A stretch of DNA of 64,000 nucleotides from an uncultured Cohaesibacter sp. (GCF_963662805.1 NZ_OY759869.1:124001-188000); one strand, 5' to 3'. Shown: positions 17,140-25,804, counted from the stretch's first letter. Notes: generated by a model from the sequence alone, not told the origin. A program made the numbers and translations.

Positions 17140-18411
17140 TCAGTCCTGCAGCCAATCTGGGATCTGGTCGAGGTTCAGCAGATCCTCATAGCTCGTGCGG
17201 GCGCGAATCACCTGCCATTGTGAGCCGTTGACCAGCACTTCGGGCACCAATAGGCGGCTGTTGTAGGTGTTGGCCTGTACTGCGCCATAGGCCCCGGCGG
17301 ACATGATGGCGACAAGGTCTCCCGATCGCATCAGCGGCAGGGGACGGTTCTGGGCCAGAAAATCCCCCGTCTCGCAGACAGGGCCAACAATGTCGACATT
17401 GGCAACCGGCGTGTCGAAGTAGGGTTCCTTGACTGGCCGAACATCGTGCCATGCCTCATAGAGCGTGGGGCGGATGAGGTCGTTCATCGCGCCGTCGACG
17501 ATGACGAAAGTCTTGCCTTCACCTTCCTTGCGATAGATGACCTCGGTGACAAGGATGCCCGCATTGCCTGCAATCAGCCGTCCCGGCTCGAAATAGACCT
17601 TGCAGCCCAGATCCTTGACATGTTTCTTGACCGTCTCGGCATAATCGCGCGGTAGGGGCGGAGGAGACTGGTCATTCTGATAGGGAATGCCAAGGCCACC
17701 ACCCAGATCGACATGGTCGATCTCGTGGCCATCCTCGCGCAGCTCCCGCACCAGCTCGCCCAGACGCCCGAAGGCGGCGTCGAATGGCTCGAGCTGGGTG
17801 ATCTGGCTGCCGATGTGCATGTCGATGCCGGTCACCTTGATGCCTGGCAGGGCATTGGCGCGGCCATAGACCTCACGGGCCCGCTTCCAGGGAATGCCGA
17901 ACTTGTTTTCCGACTTGCCCGTGGCGATCTTGGCGTGGGTCTTGGCGTCGACATCGGGGTTGATGCGCAGGGAAATGCGCGCCTCAAGGCCAAGTTCGGA
18001 GGCAATGATGCTCAGATGCTCGAGCTCTGGCTCGGATTCGATGTTGAAGCAGAGGATGCCCTGCTCCAGCGCAAAGGTCAGCTCGCGGCGGGTCTTGCCG
18101 ACACCGGAGAAAAGGATCTTGGAGGCCGGGATGCCTGCTGCCAGCGCGCGGCGCAATTCGCCTTCGGAGACCACGTCGGCACCGGCACCAAGCCGGGCAA
18201 GGGTCTTCAGGACCGCAAGGTTCGAGTTGGCCTTCATCGCGTAGCAGATCAGCGCAGGCACATCGCTGAAGGCTTCTGCAAAGACGTTGAAATGCCGCTC
18301 GAGCGTTGCGGTGGAATAGACATAGAACGGTGTTCCGACGGCCCGGGCAATGTCCGGGATGGATACCTGTTCGGCGTGCATGACGCCGTTGATATATTCA
18401 AAGTGATGCAT
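17140..18411 (-). CDS. lysA: diaminopimelate decarboxylase
   Basis: Decarboxylates meso-diaminopimelate to L-lysine, the last step of lysine synthesis; PLP enzyme of the alanine-racemase fold. The protein is 423 residues: PLP Lys60 in CYAMKANSN, the glycine-rich phosphate loop HVDLGGGLGIPY, and the C-terminal MSAGAYGAVQANTYN block with the active-site Tyr region. The ATG at 18411, after GAGG, was chosen over one at 18429. Downstream in the argH-lptM-lysA order that is widely conserved in alphaproteobacteria. Confidence 0.95.
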   Translation of the reverse strand: MHHFEYINGVMHAEQVSIPDIARAVGTPFYVYSTATLERHFNVFAEAFSDVPALICYAMKANSNLAVLKTLARLGAGADVVSEGELRRALAAGIPASKILFSGVGKTRRELTFALEQGILCFNIESEPELEHLSIIASELGLEARISLRINPDVDAKTHAKIATGKSENKFGIPWKRAREVYGRANALPGIKVTGIDMHIGSQITQLEPFDAAFGRLGELVRELREDGHEIDHVDLGGGLGIPYQNDQSPPPLPRDYAETVKKHVKDLGCKVYFEPGRLIAGNAGILVTEVIYRKEGEGKTFVIVDGAMNDLIRPTLYEAWHDVRPVKEPYFDTPVANVDIVGPVCETGDFLAQNRPLPLMRSGDLVAIMSAGAYGAVQANTYNSRLLVPEVLVNGSQWQVIRARTSYEDLLNLDQIPDWLQD

Positions 18412-18481
18412 GAAAGCCTCGTCACGCACGTCGTGTTGCCATCAGCCATCAAGGCGGGCAGGTCGACAGTATTGTTGGGTA

Positions 18482-18745
18482 TCAGAGCAGCGGGTCGAGA
18501 ATGAAATTGTCGTCAGGCGCCTTGGTCGGTGTGCTGGTGTTCTTCTCGGTTCCAATGATCAATTGCTCATTGTTTTCCGGATCGGCAATTTCTGTCTGCG
18601 CATTGGTATTGGCGGTAGGCGGTTCGAGCGGGCCACGCTGACCGCAGGCTGCCAGTCCGGCTGCAAGGAGCATGAAGGCCAGAACCCTCGTTCCATTTCG
18701 GGTGCCTTTGTCGGCAATGGTCGGGCGTGTGCTCTTGAAGGGCAT
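18482..18745 (-). CDS. lptM: LptM/YifL-type small lipoprotein
   Basis: An 87-residue lipoprotein. A basic N-region is followed by a hydrophobic stretch and the lipobox LAAC, with Cys34 as the lipidated residue, immediately followed by GQRGPLEPP, the short conserved motif of the LptM/YifL family. In E. coli LptM helps mature the LptD-LptE LPS translocon by promoting native disulfides. The tail is low-complexity, Asn/Thr/Glu-rich. The start at 18745 has AAGGA eight bases upstream. It sits between argH and lysA, where alphaproteobacteria usually carry this gene. The family call rests on the short motif and context. Confidence 0.82.
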   Translation of the reverse strand: MPFKSTRPTIADKGTRNGTRVLAFMLLAAGLAACGQRGPLEPPTANTNAQTEIADPENNEQLIIGTEKNTSTPTKAPDDNFILDPLL

Positions 18746-18828
18746 TGCTTGGATCCTTGCGTCAGACGCACGCGCCGGGAAGGGCGGTCGTCTGCGAATG
18801 GTGTGGCTTGCCGCTTGACGGCGGCCGG

Positions 18829-18858
18829 AAGGGCCGGGAGTTTTTTGTCCCGGCCTTT
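18829..18858 (-). other. hairpin between argH and lptM
   Basis: An 8-bp perfect stem (GGCCGGGA at 18832-18839 with TCCCGGCC at 18848-18855), extended by weak pairs, with a T6-containing loop, lies 16 bases after the argH stop. On the minus strand no U-tract follows, so it looks more like an RNA-processing or stability hairpin within the operon than a terminator. Confidence 0.4.
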
Positions 18859-18873
18859 TAAAAGGTGTTTCGA

Positions 18874-20274
18874 CTATTGCTTGGCTGCTCTTTCTTTTTC
18901 AAGTCTTTTCAGCCAGCTTTTTGCCTGTTTTTTGACATTGGCCGGAGCCGTGCCGCCGTAGGAGGTGCGGCTGCGAACCGATTTGTCGACGGACAGGACG
19001 GAGAAAACATCTTCGGTAATCTTCGGCTCGACCGACTGCATGTCGCCGAGAGTGAGCTTGTGCAGCTCGATGTTGCGCTCGGCGGCCATGGCAACGAGGC
19101 TGCCGGTGACGTGATGGGCGTTGCGGAAGGGCATGCCGAGAGACCGGACCAGCCAGTCGGCAAGATCGGTTGCCGTGGAATAGCCCGATCCGGCGGCCTT
19201 CTTCAGTTCCTTCACATTCGGCTCGAGGTCGCTGACCATGCCGGTCATGGCCGCAACACAGAGGGACAGGTTCTGCAGGGCATCAAAGACCTGCTCCTTG
19301 TCTTCCTGCATGTCCTTGGAATAGGCGAGCGGCAGACCCTTCATGACGATCATCAGGGCATTGAGCGCACCGATGATGCGGCCTGATTTGGCGCGGACCA
19401 GTTCGGCGGCGTCCGGGTTGCGCTTCTGCGGCATGATCGAGGAGCCGGTGGAGAACTTGTCGCTGAGTTTCACGAAGCGGAACTGCGCCGAAGACCAGAT
19501 CACCAGTTCTTCGGCAAAGCGGGAGAGATGCACCGCACAAATTGACGCAGCGGAGAGAGCCTCAAGGGCAAAGTCGCGGTCGGAGACGCCGTCGAGCGAG
19601 TTGGCGACCGGGCGATCAAAGCCGAGGCTCTTGGCGGTCATGTGCCGATCAATCGGGAAGGAGGTGCCTGCAAGGGCGGCACAACCGAGCGGGCTCTCGT
19701 TCATGCGCTTGCGTGCATCCTGAACGCGGCCACGGTCGCGGGAGAGCATCTCGACATAGGCCAACATGTGATGGCCAAAGGTGACCGGCTGGGCGCTCTG
19801 CAGGTGGGTGAAGCCGGGCATCACCACGGTGGCGCATTCCATCGCCTTGTCGGCGAAGGCGCTCTGCAGTTCGGCCAACTGTCCGTCGAGTGTGTCGAGG
19901 GTGTCGCGCACCCACAGGCGGAAATCGGTGGCCACCTGATCGTTGCGAGAGCGGGCGGTGTGCAAGCGCCCTGCGGTCGGACCGATGAGATCGGAGAGGC
20001 GGCTTTCCACATTCATGTGAATGTCTTCAAGCGCGCGCGAAAAAGTGAAGTCCCCTGCCTCAATTTCTCCCGCGATTGTGTCTAGACCGTCCTTGATGGC
20101 TTTGGCATCATCGGCCTCGACGATGCCCTGCTGGGCCAGCATGGTCACGTGAGCTTTCGATCCGGCAATGTCCTGGGCGTAGAGTTTCTTGTCGAAATCG
20201 ATGGAGGCGTTGATTTCTTCCATGATGGCGTCTGGGCCTTCAGAGAATCTGCCGCCCCACATTTTGTTGCTCAT
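18874..20274 (-). CDS. argH: argininosuccinate lyase
   Basis: Splits argininosuccinate into arginine and fumarate, the last step of arginine synthesis. 466 residues, the normal length of this fumarase/aspartase superfamily member. Diagnostic blocks: MWGGRFSEGPD at the N-terminus, LHTARSRNDQ, PGFTHLQSAQPV with the catalytic His, and the mobile signature loop GSSIMPQKRNPD with the catalytic Ser. The gene is divergent from tlpA, 164 bases away, and precedes lptM and lysA on the same strand. No frame problems are visible. Confidence 0.96.
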   Translation of the reverse strand: MSNKMWGGRFSEGPDAIMEEINASIDFDKKLYAQDIAGSKAHVTMLAQQGIVEADDAKAIKDGLDTIAGEIEAGDFTFSRALEDIHMNVESRLSDLIGPTAGRLHTARSRNDQVATDFRLWVRDTLDTLDGQLAELQSAFADKAMECATVVMPGFTHLQSAQPVTFGHHMLAYVEMLSRDRGRVQDARKRMNESPLGCAALAGTSFPIDRHMTAKSLGFDRPVANSLDGVSDRDFALEALSAASICAVHLSRFAEELVIWSSAQFRFVKLSDKFSTGSSIMPQKRNPDAAELVRAKSGRIIGALNALMIVMKGLPLAYSKDMQEDKEQVFDALQNLSLCVAAMTGMVSDLEPNVKELKKAAGSGYSTATDLADWLVRSLGMPFRNAHHVTGSLVAMAAERNIELHKLTLGDMQSVEPKITEDVFSVLSVDKSVRSRTSYGGTAPANVKKQAKSWLKRLEKERAAKQ

Positions 20275-20438
20275 AGTGCTGTTCCATTGATCAAGTCTTG
20301 ACGTCGAGCTGTGTTATGCCACAACAAGTCTGGGCTGTCAGCGTCTTTGCCGCGAAATATCTTGGCGCCGGGGACAGGCCAAACCGGATCTCCACAAGCA
20401 GGAGAGCCGAAAGAAAATGAGGGACAGGAGAAAACAGG

Positions 20439-21071
20439 ATGGGCGGAATGATGCCAGTTGGTTTGAAGCGCAGAATGAAGCAGGGGATTGGCGGCTTTGC
20501 CATGGGCCTTGCCATGCTGTCCCCGGTTGCCGCAATGGCCGAAGCGGCCTGTCCGGTATCGGACGCGCGTATCGAGGCGATCGATCCCCTGATCAAGGGG
20601 CCTATTGCCGCCCTGCAGGTCAAGGGACATCCGACCGATATGCGGTCTTTGGCCTTCAAGGCCGAGGATGGCAGTGACGTTAGCGTCGCCGATTTCAAGG
20701 GAAAAGTCCTGCTGGTCAATCTGTGGGCGACATGGTGTGCACCGTGCCGGGAGGAAATGCCCGATCTTGACGAGCTGGAGGCTTCGCTCGGAGGGGATGC
20801 CTTCGAGGTGGTCACCGTCAGCCTTGATCGCTCGGCACCGGGCCGGGCGCGGGAGTTTTTCGACGAGATCGGGATCGAGAATCTGGCGCTCTTCTATGAT
20901 GCGAAGATGAAGCTCTTCCCGCTTCTGAGATCCAAGGGCATGGCGTTCGGCATGCCGACGACCCTTGTCATTGACAGGGATGGCTGTTCCATCGGGCATA
21001 TGGCTGGTCCCGCCCAATGGGCTGCGGATCAGGCCAAGCTCTTGGTGCAGACGGCGATTGACGCAGAATAG
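20439..21071 (+). CDS. tlpA: TlpA-type periplasmic thiol:disulfide oxidoreductase
   Basis: A thioredoxin-fold protein of 210 residues with an N-terminal signal or anchor (about residues 15-36). The redox motif WCAPC has its cysteines at 100 and 103, and the cis-Pro is in FGMPTTLVI. A further Cys38 just after the signal and one near the C-terminus (RDGCSIGH) are also present. TlpA proteins reduce copper-centre assembly factors of cytochrome oxidase in the periplasm. It is divergent from argH, a linkage well known in Rhizobiales. The ATG at 20439 has AGGAG eight bases upstream. A terminator follows at 21117. Confidence 0.9.
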   Translation: MGGMMPVGLKRRMKQGIGGFAMGLAMLSPVAAMAEAACPVSDARIEAIDPLIKGPIAALQVKGHPTDMRSLAFKAEDGSDVSVADFKGKVLLVNLWATWCAPCREEMPDLDELEASLGGDAFEVVTVSLDRSAPGRAREFFDEIGIENLALFYDAKMKLFPLLRSKGMAFGMPTTLVIDRDGCSIGHMAGPAQWAADQAKLLVQTAIDAE

Positions 21072-21116
21072 CCACCGATTAACGGTCGTCATGTCGATTG
21101 CATAGTCGTTCCAATC

Positions 21117-21148
21117 AAAGCCCGGGATGGCATGCCCCCGGGCTTTTC
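21117..21148. terminator. rho-independent terminator after tlpA
   Basis: A 10-bp perfect stem (AAAGCCCGGG at 21117-21126 with its complement at 21137-21146) is followed by T residues. It lies between tlpA and a convergent small gene, and its A-rich left arm lets it serve both directions. Confidence 0.88.
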
Positions 21149-21166
21149 TTTGCGGATCTGTCTGTG

Positions 21167-21364
21167 TCACACCGACAGATCGACCTGTTCGCCGAGGCCC
21201 GGAGGGGCTGGGGGTGGGGTCGGCGCGGTTTTGGCTGCGTCTTCTACCGCGCCTTCTTCAACGGCCTGCGTGACCTTGTTCGGGACGGCATTTGTGCTCG
21301 CCGCTGCTGCGGCCGCCTGCGTTGCAGCATTGCCGCTTCCTGACGTGCAGGATACTCCAGACAT
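21167..21364 (-). CDS. small YjfB-like tail protein, 65 aa
   Basis: A 65-residue protein of simple composition: an Ala/Thr-rich first half (AATQAAAAAAST), an acidic helix-like middle, a Pro-rich stretch and the C-terminal ending GLGEQVDLSV. The ATG at 21364 has AGAGGAGA seven bases upstream, one of the best ribosome-binding sites in the window, so the gene is probably real. Its ending parallels that of the next gene upstream (GMGQALDIKA) and resembles the Gly-x-x-[IV]-Asp-[IL] ending I associate with the YjfB putative-motility family. The function is unknown. It has no signal peptide or membrane segment. Confidence 0.6.
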   Translation of the reverse strand: MSGVSCTSGSGNAATQAAAAAASTNAVPNKVTQAVEEGAVEDAAKTAPTPPPAPPGLGEQVDLSV

Positions 21365-21504
21365 TGTTTTCTCCTCTATTTGGCATTGAACGCAATCAGA
21401 GGATGAGGCGGGCGGGTTAATCAGCTCTGAATTTTGGCACACGCCTGTCTCACATATCCGTTATATATCAGTTACTTAATGAATATTGTGATCCAGAATG
21501 CAAA

Positions 21505-21527
21505 AGCCCGGCGGGTGCCGGGCTGGA
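21505..21527 (-). terminator. rho-independent terminator between the two small genes
   Basis: An 8-bp perfect stem (21505-21512 with 21517-21524) with a four-base loop is followed on the minus strand by TTTTGC. It lies directly downstream of the gene at 21553-21762 and separates it from the gene at 21167. Confidence 0.75.
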
Positions 21528-21552
21528 TAGAAATTCAGGATTCGTCCGTTGA

Positions 21553-21762
21553 TCAGGCCTTGATGTCGAGCGCCTGACCCATGCCCTCGGGTGCGGCACC
21601 GGAGCTGTTCTCGATTCCTTGCTGGACAAGCTGGTCGAGCATGCCGACCATGGCGTTGTCCGCATTGTGGGCGATCTTGGTCAGGGTCGTTCCGAGTGCC
21701 ATCTGGCCTTGAGCCGCATTGGTGTAGGCCACGGCTGCTCCCAGAGATGCAACTGAAGACAT
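21553..21762 (-). CDS. YjfB-like small protein, 69 aa
   Basis: A 69-residue protein beginning MSSVASLGAAVAYTNAAQGQ and continuing with a helical segment LGTTLTKIAHNADNAMVGML before the ending GMGQALDIKA. The layout (short Ser/Ala N-terminus, one amphipathic helix, Gly-rich tail ending in ALDIKA) resembles the YjfB family of putative motility proteins, though that identification is from memory of the pattern and should be tested. It has its own terminator, so it is a separate transcription unit. There is no membrane segment or signal. Together with the similar tail of its neighbour it suggests a duplicated pair. Confidence 0.62.
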   Translation of the reverse strand: MSSVASLGAAVAYTNAAQGQMALGTTLTKIAHNADNAMVGMLDQLVQQGIENSSGAAPEGMGQALDIKA

Positions 21763-21949
21763 GAACTTCTCCCGTCGGGGTTCGTTGGTTTGCTCACACC
21801 ATTGTGTCGGGCCTTCGTTAAATCAGGGTAAAGAGAAACTTTCTGAAACAAAGGCAATTGGATTGATCCTGCCTCGTTTAAGCAAAGGAAAAGCCGGAAG
21901 GGGGGCTTCCGGCTTGATGATTTTGTTTCTTTTTATGTCTTCGCTCGGA

Positions 21950-22831
21950 TCAGCGGGTCGGGACGGGCTCGTCACCGCGATAGTCATAAAAGCCGCGTTT
22001 GGTCTTGCGGCCGAGCCAGCCGGCTTCGACATATTTGACCAACAGCGGGCAGGGGCGATATTTGGTGTCCGCGAGGCCATCATAGAGGACCTGCATGATC
22101 GACAGGCAGGTGTCGAGCCCGATGAAGTCGGCAAGCTGCAGCGGTCCCATGGGATGGTTGGCGCCGAGGCGCATGGCAGTGTCGATGGATTCGACATTGC
22201 CCACCCCTTCATACAGGGTGTAGATGGCTTCGTTGATCATCGGCAGCAAGATGCGGTTGACCATGAAGGCGGGGAAGTCTTCGGAGACGGCAACCGTCTT
22301 GCCGAGGCTGTCAGCGAATTTTTTCGAGGTAACGTAGGTGTTCTCGTCGGTGGCGATGCCGCGTACCAGCTCGATCAGCTTCATCACCGGAACCGGGTTC
22401 ATGAAGTGGATGCCGATGAATTTTTCCGCCCGGTCGGTGGAGGCGGCGAGGCGGGTGATCGAAATCGATGAGGTGTTGGACGCGATCAGGGCATCGGGCT
22501 TGAGGAACGGGATGACGGCCTGAAAGATCTTGCGTTTGGTTTCCTCGTGCTCGGTTGCCGCTTCGATGACGAGATCCACATCGGACATGTCGTCAAGGGC
22601 GAGGGATGGCTTGATCTTGTCGAGGGCTGCGTTCTTCTCGCTTTCCGAGATCGCCTCCTTCGAGACCTGACGGGCCATGTTGCCCTGGATGGTCGCCATG
22701 CCCTTTTCCAGATTGTCCTTGTCGAGGTCATTGAGCACGACGTCATAACCGGACAGGGCGCACACATGGGCAATGCCGTTGCCCATCTGACCTGCGCCGA
22801 CGATACCTATTTTCTTGATTTCCGAAATCAT
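21950..22831 (-). CDS. hbd: 3-hydroxybutyryl-CoA dehydrogenase
   Basis: NAD(P)-dependent interconversion of 3-hydroxybutyryl-CoA and acetoacetyl-CoA. A 293-residue monofunctional protein: the nucleotide-binding GIVGAGQMGNGIA begins about residue 9; the catalytic His lies in GIHFMNPVPVM, and the C-terminal domain has LGANHPMGPLQLADFIG. The ATG at 22831 was chosen; a GTG three codons upstream is possible. It lies downstream of etfA-etfB on the same strand, an order common in alphaproteobacteria. In this region its likely job is to link poly-3-hydroxybutyrate or acetoacetyl-CoA to the ethylmalonyl-CoA pathway. Confidence 0.94.
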   Translation of the reverse strand: MISEIKKIGIVGAGQMGNGIAHVCALSGYDVVLNDLDKDNLEKGMATIQGNMARQVSKEAISESEKNAALDKIKPSLALDDMSDVDLVIEAATEHEETKRKIFQAVIPFLKPDALIASNTSSISITRLAASTDRAEKFIGIHFMNPVPVMKLIELVRGIATDENTYVTSKKFADSLGKTVAVSEDFPAFMVNRILLPMINEAIYTLYEGVGNVESIDTAMRLGANHPMGPLQLADFIGLDTCLSIMQVLYDGLADTKYRPCPLLVKYVEAGWLGRKTKRGFYDYRGDEPVPTR

Positions 22832-23021
22832 CTTGTTCACCGATTGCCGCGTCGAGCGGCCACTCCTCAGAATTTCTTTTCAGGTTTTCTTTGCTGGATG
22901 AACAGAGGCAGGGCGACGCCCGCACTCCCCCCAGAATGCCGGTCGAAAGTTTGACAGACTTTTGTCTATTTCGCAAATGCGAAAAGCAAAAGGGCGCCGA
23001 ATGGCACCCTTCTGCGGATTG

Positions 23022-23076
23022 TGCAGTGCAAAAGCCGCAGTGCGGCATGGCTTGTGAGGCTTTATGCCGCACTGCA
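23022..23076. promoter_or_regulatory. TGC-N3-GCA site and 12-bp inverted repeat between etfA and hbd
   Basis: TGCAGTGCA (23022-23030) matches the TGC-N3-GCA core of the PhaR operator, and CGCACTGCA (23068-23076) is one mismatch away. Between them is a perfect 12-bp inverted repeat (23037-23048 with 23064-23075) with a 15-base loop, followed on the minus strand by GGCTTTTGC. It could terminate or attenuate etfBA transcription before hbd, or be a protein-binding site. It is 17 bases past the etfA stop. Confidence 0.5.
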
Positions 23077-23092
23077 AAATGGATCGGCTCTG

Positions 23093-24022
23093 TCAGAGCG
23101 CCTTTTCGAGCTCGGGCAGAATGTCGAAGAGATCGCCCACGATGCCATAGTCGGCAACCTGGAAGATCGGGGCTTCTTCATCCTTGTTGATGGCGACGAT
23201 GACCTTGGAGTCCTTCATGCCTGCCAGATGCTGAATGGCTCCGGAGATGCCAGCTGCGATATAGAGCTCGGGAGCGACGACCTTGCCGGTCTGGCCGACC
23301 TGTAGATCGTTCGGAGCGTAGCCTGCATCCACTGCTGCGCGGGAGGCGCCAATGGCGGCACCGAGCTTGTCGGCAAGCGGGGTGAGGATGCCATTGAACT
23401 GCTCTTCAGACGCAAGACCGCGACCGCCGGAGACGATGATGCGGGCGCTTGCCAGTTCGGGGCGATCAGATGCAGAGAGTTCCTGACCGATGTAGGTGAC
23501 GTTGGCCGGGGCGTCGGCTGCTGCGATGGTTTCCACAGAAGCGGATCCGTCTGCACCAGCGGCAGCGAAGCTGGCGGTCCGAACGGTGATTACTTTCTTG
23601 GCGTCGCGGCTCTTGACCGTCTGCATGGCGTTGCCGGCATAGGTTGGGCGCTCAAAAGTGTCGGCAGCGATCACCTTGGTGATCTCGGAGACCTGCATGA
23701 CGTCGAGCAGGGCGGCGATGCGCGGCATGACATTCTTGCCGTTGGCAGTGGCCGGAGCGAGGAACGCATCATAGCCATCGGCGAGGGCCAGAACCTGTGC
23801 GGAGACAGCTTCGGCGAGCTGTGCCTCAAGAGCGTCGCTTTCAGCGACAAGCACCTTGGCCGCGCCGCTCAGTTTGGCGGCTTCGTCGGCCGCTGCGGAG
23901 CAGCCCTTGCCTGCTACGAGGATATGGACCTCTGCGCCCAGCTCGAGGGCGGCGGTGAGGGCCTTGGATGTGGCTTCGTTCAGTGCCGTGTTGCTGTGTT
24001 CGGCAATCAGAAGGGTGGTCAT
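23093..24022 (-). CDS. etfA: electron transfer flavoprotein, alpha subunit
   Basis: Binds FAD and, with EtfB, carries electrons from acyl-CoA dehydrogenases to ETF:ubiquinone oxidoreductase. 309 residues. The N-terminal domain (about 1-185) is the adenine-nucleotide-like fold; the C-terminal FAD domain shows SGGRGLASEEQF, GASRAAVDAGY, VGQTGKVVAPELY, the GISGAIQHLAGM signature and the ending VGDLFDILPELEKAL. All are intact. It is 23 bases downstream of etfB, the usual operon. The acyl-CoA dehydrogenase it would serve in this region is Mcd at 28.4-30.1 kb, plus others in the genome. Confidence 0.96.
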   Translation of the reverse strand: MTTLLIAEHSNTALNEATSKALTAALELGAEVHILVAGKGCSAAADEAAKLSGAAKVLVAESDALEAQLAEAVSAQVLALADGYDAFLAPATANGKNVMPRIAALLDVMQVSEITKVIAADTFERPTYAGNAMQTVKSRDAKKVITVRTASFAAAGADGSASVETIAAADAPANVTYIGQELSASDRPELASARIIVSGGRGLASEEQFNGILTPLADKLGAAIGASRAAVDAGYAPNDLQVGQTGKVVAPELYIAAGISGAIQHLAGMKDSKVIVAINKDEEAPIFQVADYGIVGDLFDILPELEKAL

Positions 24023-24045
24023 TGTCGTTATCTCCTCAAGCTGCC

Positions 24046-24795
24046 TTACAGGACACCGGCTTCGTTTTTCAGTTTGTCTACAAGCTCTGCGACACTTGCG
24101 ACCTTGATGCCAGCCTTGCGGGCTTCCGGTTCGGCGGTGGAGAGCACTTCAAGACGCGGCGTGATGTCGACGCCGAGATCGGCCACTTCCTTGATGTCGA
24201 GCGGCTTCTTCTTGGCCTTCATGATGTTCGGCAGAGAGGCGTAGCGTGGTTCGTTGAGGCGCAGGTCAGAGGTGACCACGGCGGGCAGGGCGAGTTTGAT
24301 CTTCTGCATGCCGCCATCGATTTCGCGGGTCACGGCGAGGCTGTCGCCTTCAACTGCGAGGCTGGAGGCAAAGGTGCCCTGCGGCCAACCCAGAAGAGCA
24401 GCAAGCATCTGGCCGGTCTGGTTGGCATCATCATCGATGGCCTGTTTGCCGACGATCACGAGGCCGGGCTGTTCTTCGTCGATGACGGTTTTCAGCAGCT
24501 TGGCGACGGCGAGTGGTTCGACAGTTTCGTCGGTCTTGAGCAGGATGGCACGGTCGGCACCCATGGCGAGGCCGGTGCGCAGGGTTTCCTGAGCCTGCTG
24601 CGGGCCGACGGAGACCAGAACGATCTCGGTTGCGGTGCCCGCTTCCTTCATGCGAATGGCTTCTTCAACGGAAATCTCGTCGAACGGGTTCATGGACATC
24701 TTTACGTTGGCCAATTCCACGCCCGATCCATCGGCCTTGACGCGAATTTTGACGTTGTAATCGACAACCCGTTTCACGGGTACGAGAATTTTCAT
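24046..24795 (-). CDS. etfB: electron transfer flavoprotein, beta subunit
   Basis: AMP-binding partner of EtfA in the electron-transfer flavoprotein. 249 residues, family length. It starts with MKILVPVKRVVDYNVKIRV; the segment MNPFDEISVEEAIRMKEAG and the recognition-loop region ALLGWPQGTFASSL are typical. The ATG at 24795 was chosen because the 13 upstream in-frame residues have no similarity. Upstream is the gap to the rhomboid gene that includes a likely promoter (TTGACA at 24982-24987 on the minus strand) and a 14-bp palindrome at 25031. Confidence 0.96.
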   Translation of the reverse strand: MKILVPVKRVVDYNVKIRVKADGSGVELANVKMSMNPFDEISVEEAIRMKEAGTATEIVLVSVGPQQAQETLRTGLAMGADRAILLKTDETVEPLAVAKLLKTVIDEEQPGLVIVGKQAIDDDANQTGQMLAALLGWPQGTFASSLAVEGDSLAVTREIDGGMQKIKLALPAVVTSDLRLNEPRYASLPNIMKAKKKPLDIKEVADLGVDITPRLEVLSTAEPEARKAGIKVASVAELVDKLKNEAGVL

Positions 24796-25030
24796 TGTCT
24801 GTATCTCCGGAGTGGACCAGTTTTCTGGTTCCATCTGTTGGTCGGTGATGCCGGTTCATCGGGGAGGAGCGAGGTGGGCGCGGGTTCACCCGGTTTTCAC
24901 GCAATGTCCCTTCCCTCTGACCGATGTTGGTATTGTTGATCCTGTTGAGTTGCGGAGGACGGTAATGGCCCATTCTGGGGCTGTCAACAATCCGTGAGTC
25001 GGAGAGCAATGACTTTTCGTCATACTGACG

Positions 25031-25044
25031 TTACGTATACGTAA
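25031..25044. promoter_or_regulatory. 14-bp palindrome upstream of etfBA, candidate operator
   Basis: TTACGTATACGTAA is a perfect palindrome lying one base beyond the rhomboid stop and about 45 bases upstream of a TTGACA on the minus strand that could drive etfBA. ACGT-centred palindromes of this type resemble operators of acyl-CoA catabolism regulators (LiuR or TetR-type FadR families). Which regulator binds is not known; the role is inferred from position and symmetry. Confidence 0.5.
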
Positions 25045-25045
25045 T

Positions 25046-25735
25046 TTATCCGCCGCGGTGGAAAAGTGGAACATCATTTCGCTTCATCAGCGGGAGCAGA
25101 ATGGCCCCGGTGATCGCGCCGCCGACATGGGCCCACCAGGCGACCACATCGTCGGTTGACGTAACGGAGTTGAAGACCTGAAGCGCCAACCATGCCCCGA
25201 GGCACCAGAGCGCCGGGATGGGCAGGGGAATACGGCCCAGAATGAGGATCCAGACCCGGACATTCGGGTGCAACAGAAGATAGGCCATGATAATGCCAGC
25301 GGTGGCGCCGGATGCTCCGATCAGCGGGATTGGCGAGCCCCAATTGGCCAACATGTGAAAGAGTGCCGCCCCCATCGCACAGAGGCAATAGAAGATCAGG
25401 AAGCGCACATGCCCCATGGCATCCTCGACATTGTCGCCAAACACCCAGAGAAAGGCCATGTTGCCGATCAGATGCATCCAGTCGGCGTGCAGGAAGGCGT
25501 AGGAGATCGGGGCGGTCAGAAGAATCGGGTTGCTGATGGCGATGTCATCAAGGCCATAGGTCGAAAAGACATCGGGCACGAGGCCGTAGGCAACGGCGTA
25601 ATCCTGCATCAGAAGGCCACCGGCGCCGGACTGGGTGATCAGATGGATGAGAAAATTGAGTGCGATCAGACCAAAGGTCACATACTGAAGACGCACATGG
25701 ACGAGCTCATTCTTGTCATGCAGCGGGATGAACAT
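25046..25735 (-). CDS. rhomboid family intramembrane serine protease
   Basis: A 229-residue, six-helix membrane protease. The catalytic Ser142 is in GASGATAG and the catalytic His203 in WWAHVGGAITG, forming the rhomboid dyad; the HLIGN motif (residues 88-92) contributes the oxyanion site. No extra soluble domain is present. Rhomboids cut substrates within membrane helices; the substrate here is unknown. It is in the run ATR-rhomboid-etfBA-hbd on the minus strand, a neighbourhood I associate with many Rhizobiales genomes. The 70-base gap to the adenosyltransferase gene suggests they may share a transcript. Confidence 0.92.
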   Translation of the reverse strand: MFIPLHDKNELVHVRLQYVTFGLIALNFLIHLITQSGAGGLLMQDYAVAYGLVPDVFSTYGLDDIAISNPILLTAPISYAFLHADWMHLIGNMAFLWVFGDNVEDAMGHVRFLIFYCLCAMGAALFHMLANWGSPIPLIGASGATAGIIMAYLLLHPNVRVWILILGRIPLPIPALWCLGAWLALQVFNSVTSTDDVVAWWAHVGGAITGAILLPLMKRNDVPLFHRGG

Positions 25736-25804
25736 GGCACATGGCCCTCCAGATGGCGTGGGCTGGCGGAGCCAGCCATGGCCTGTCGATCGGATCAGAC
25801 CGCC

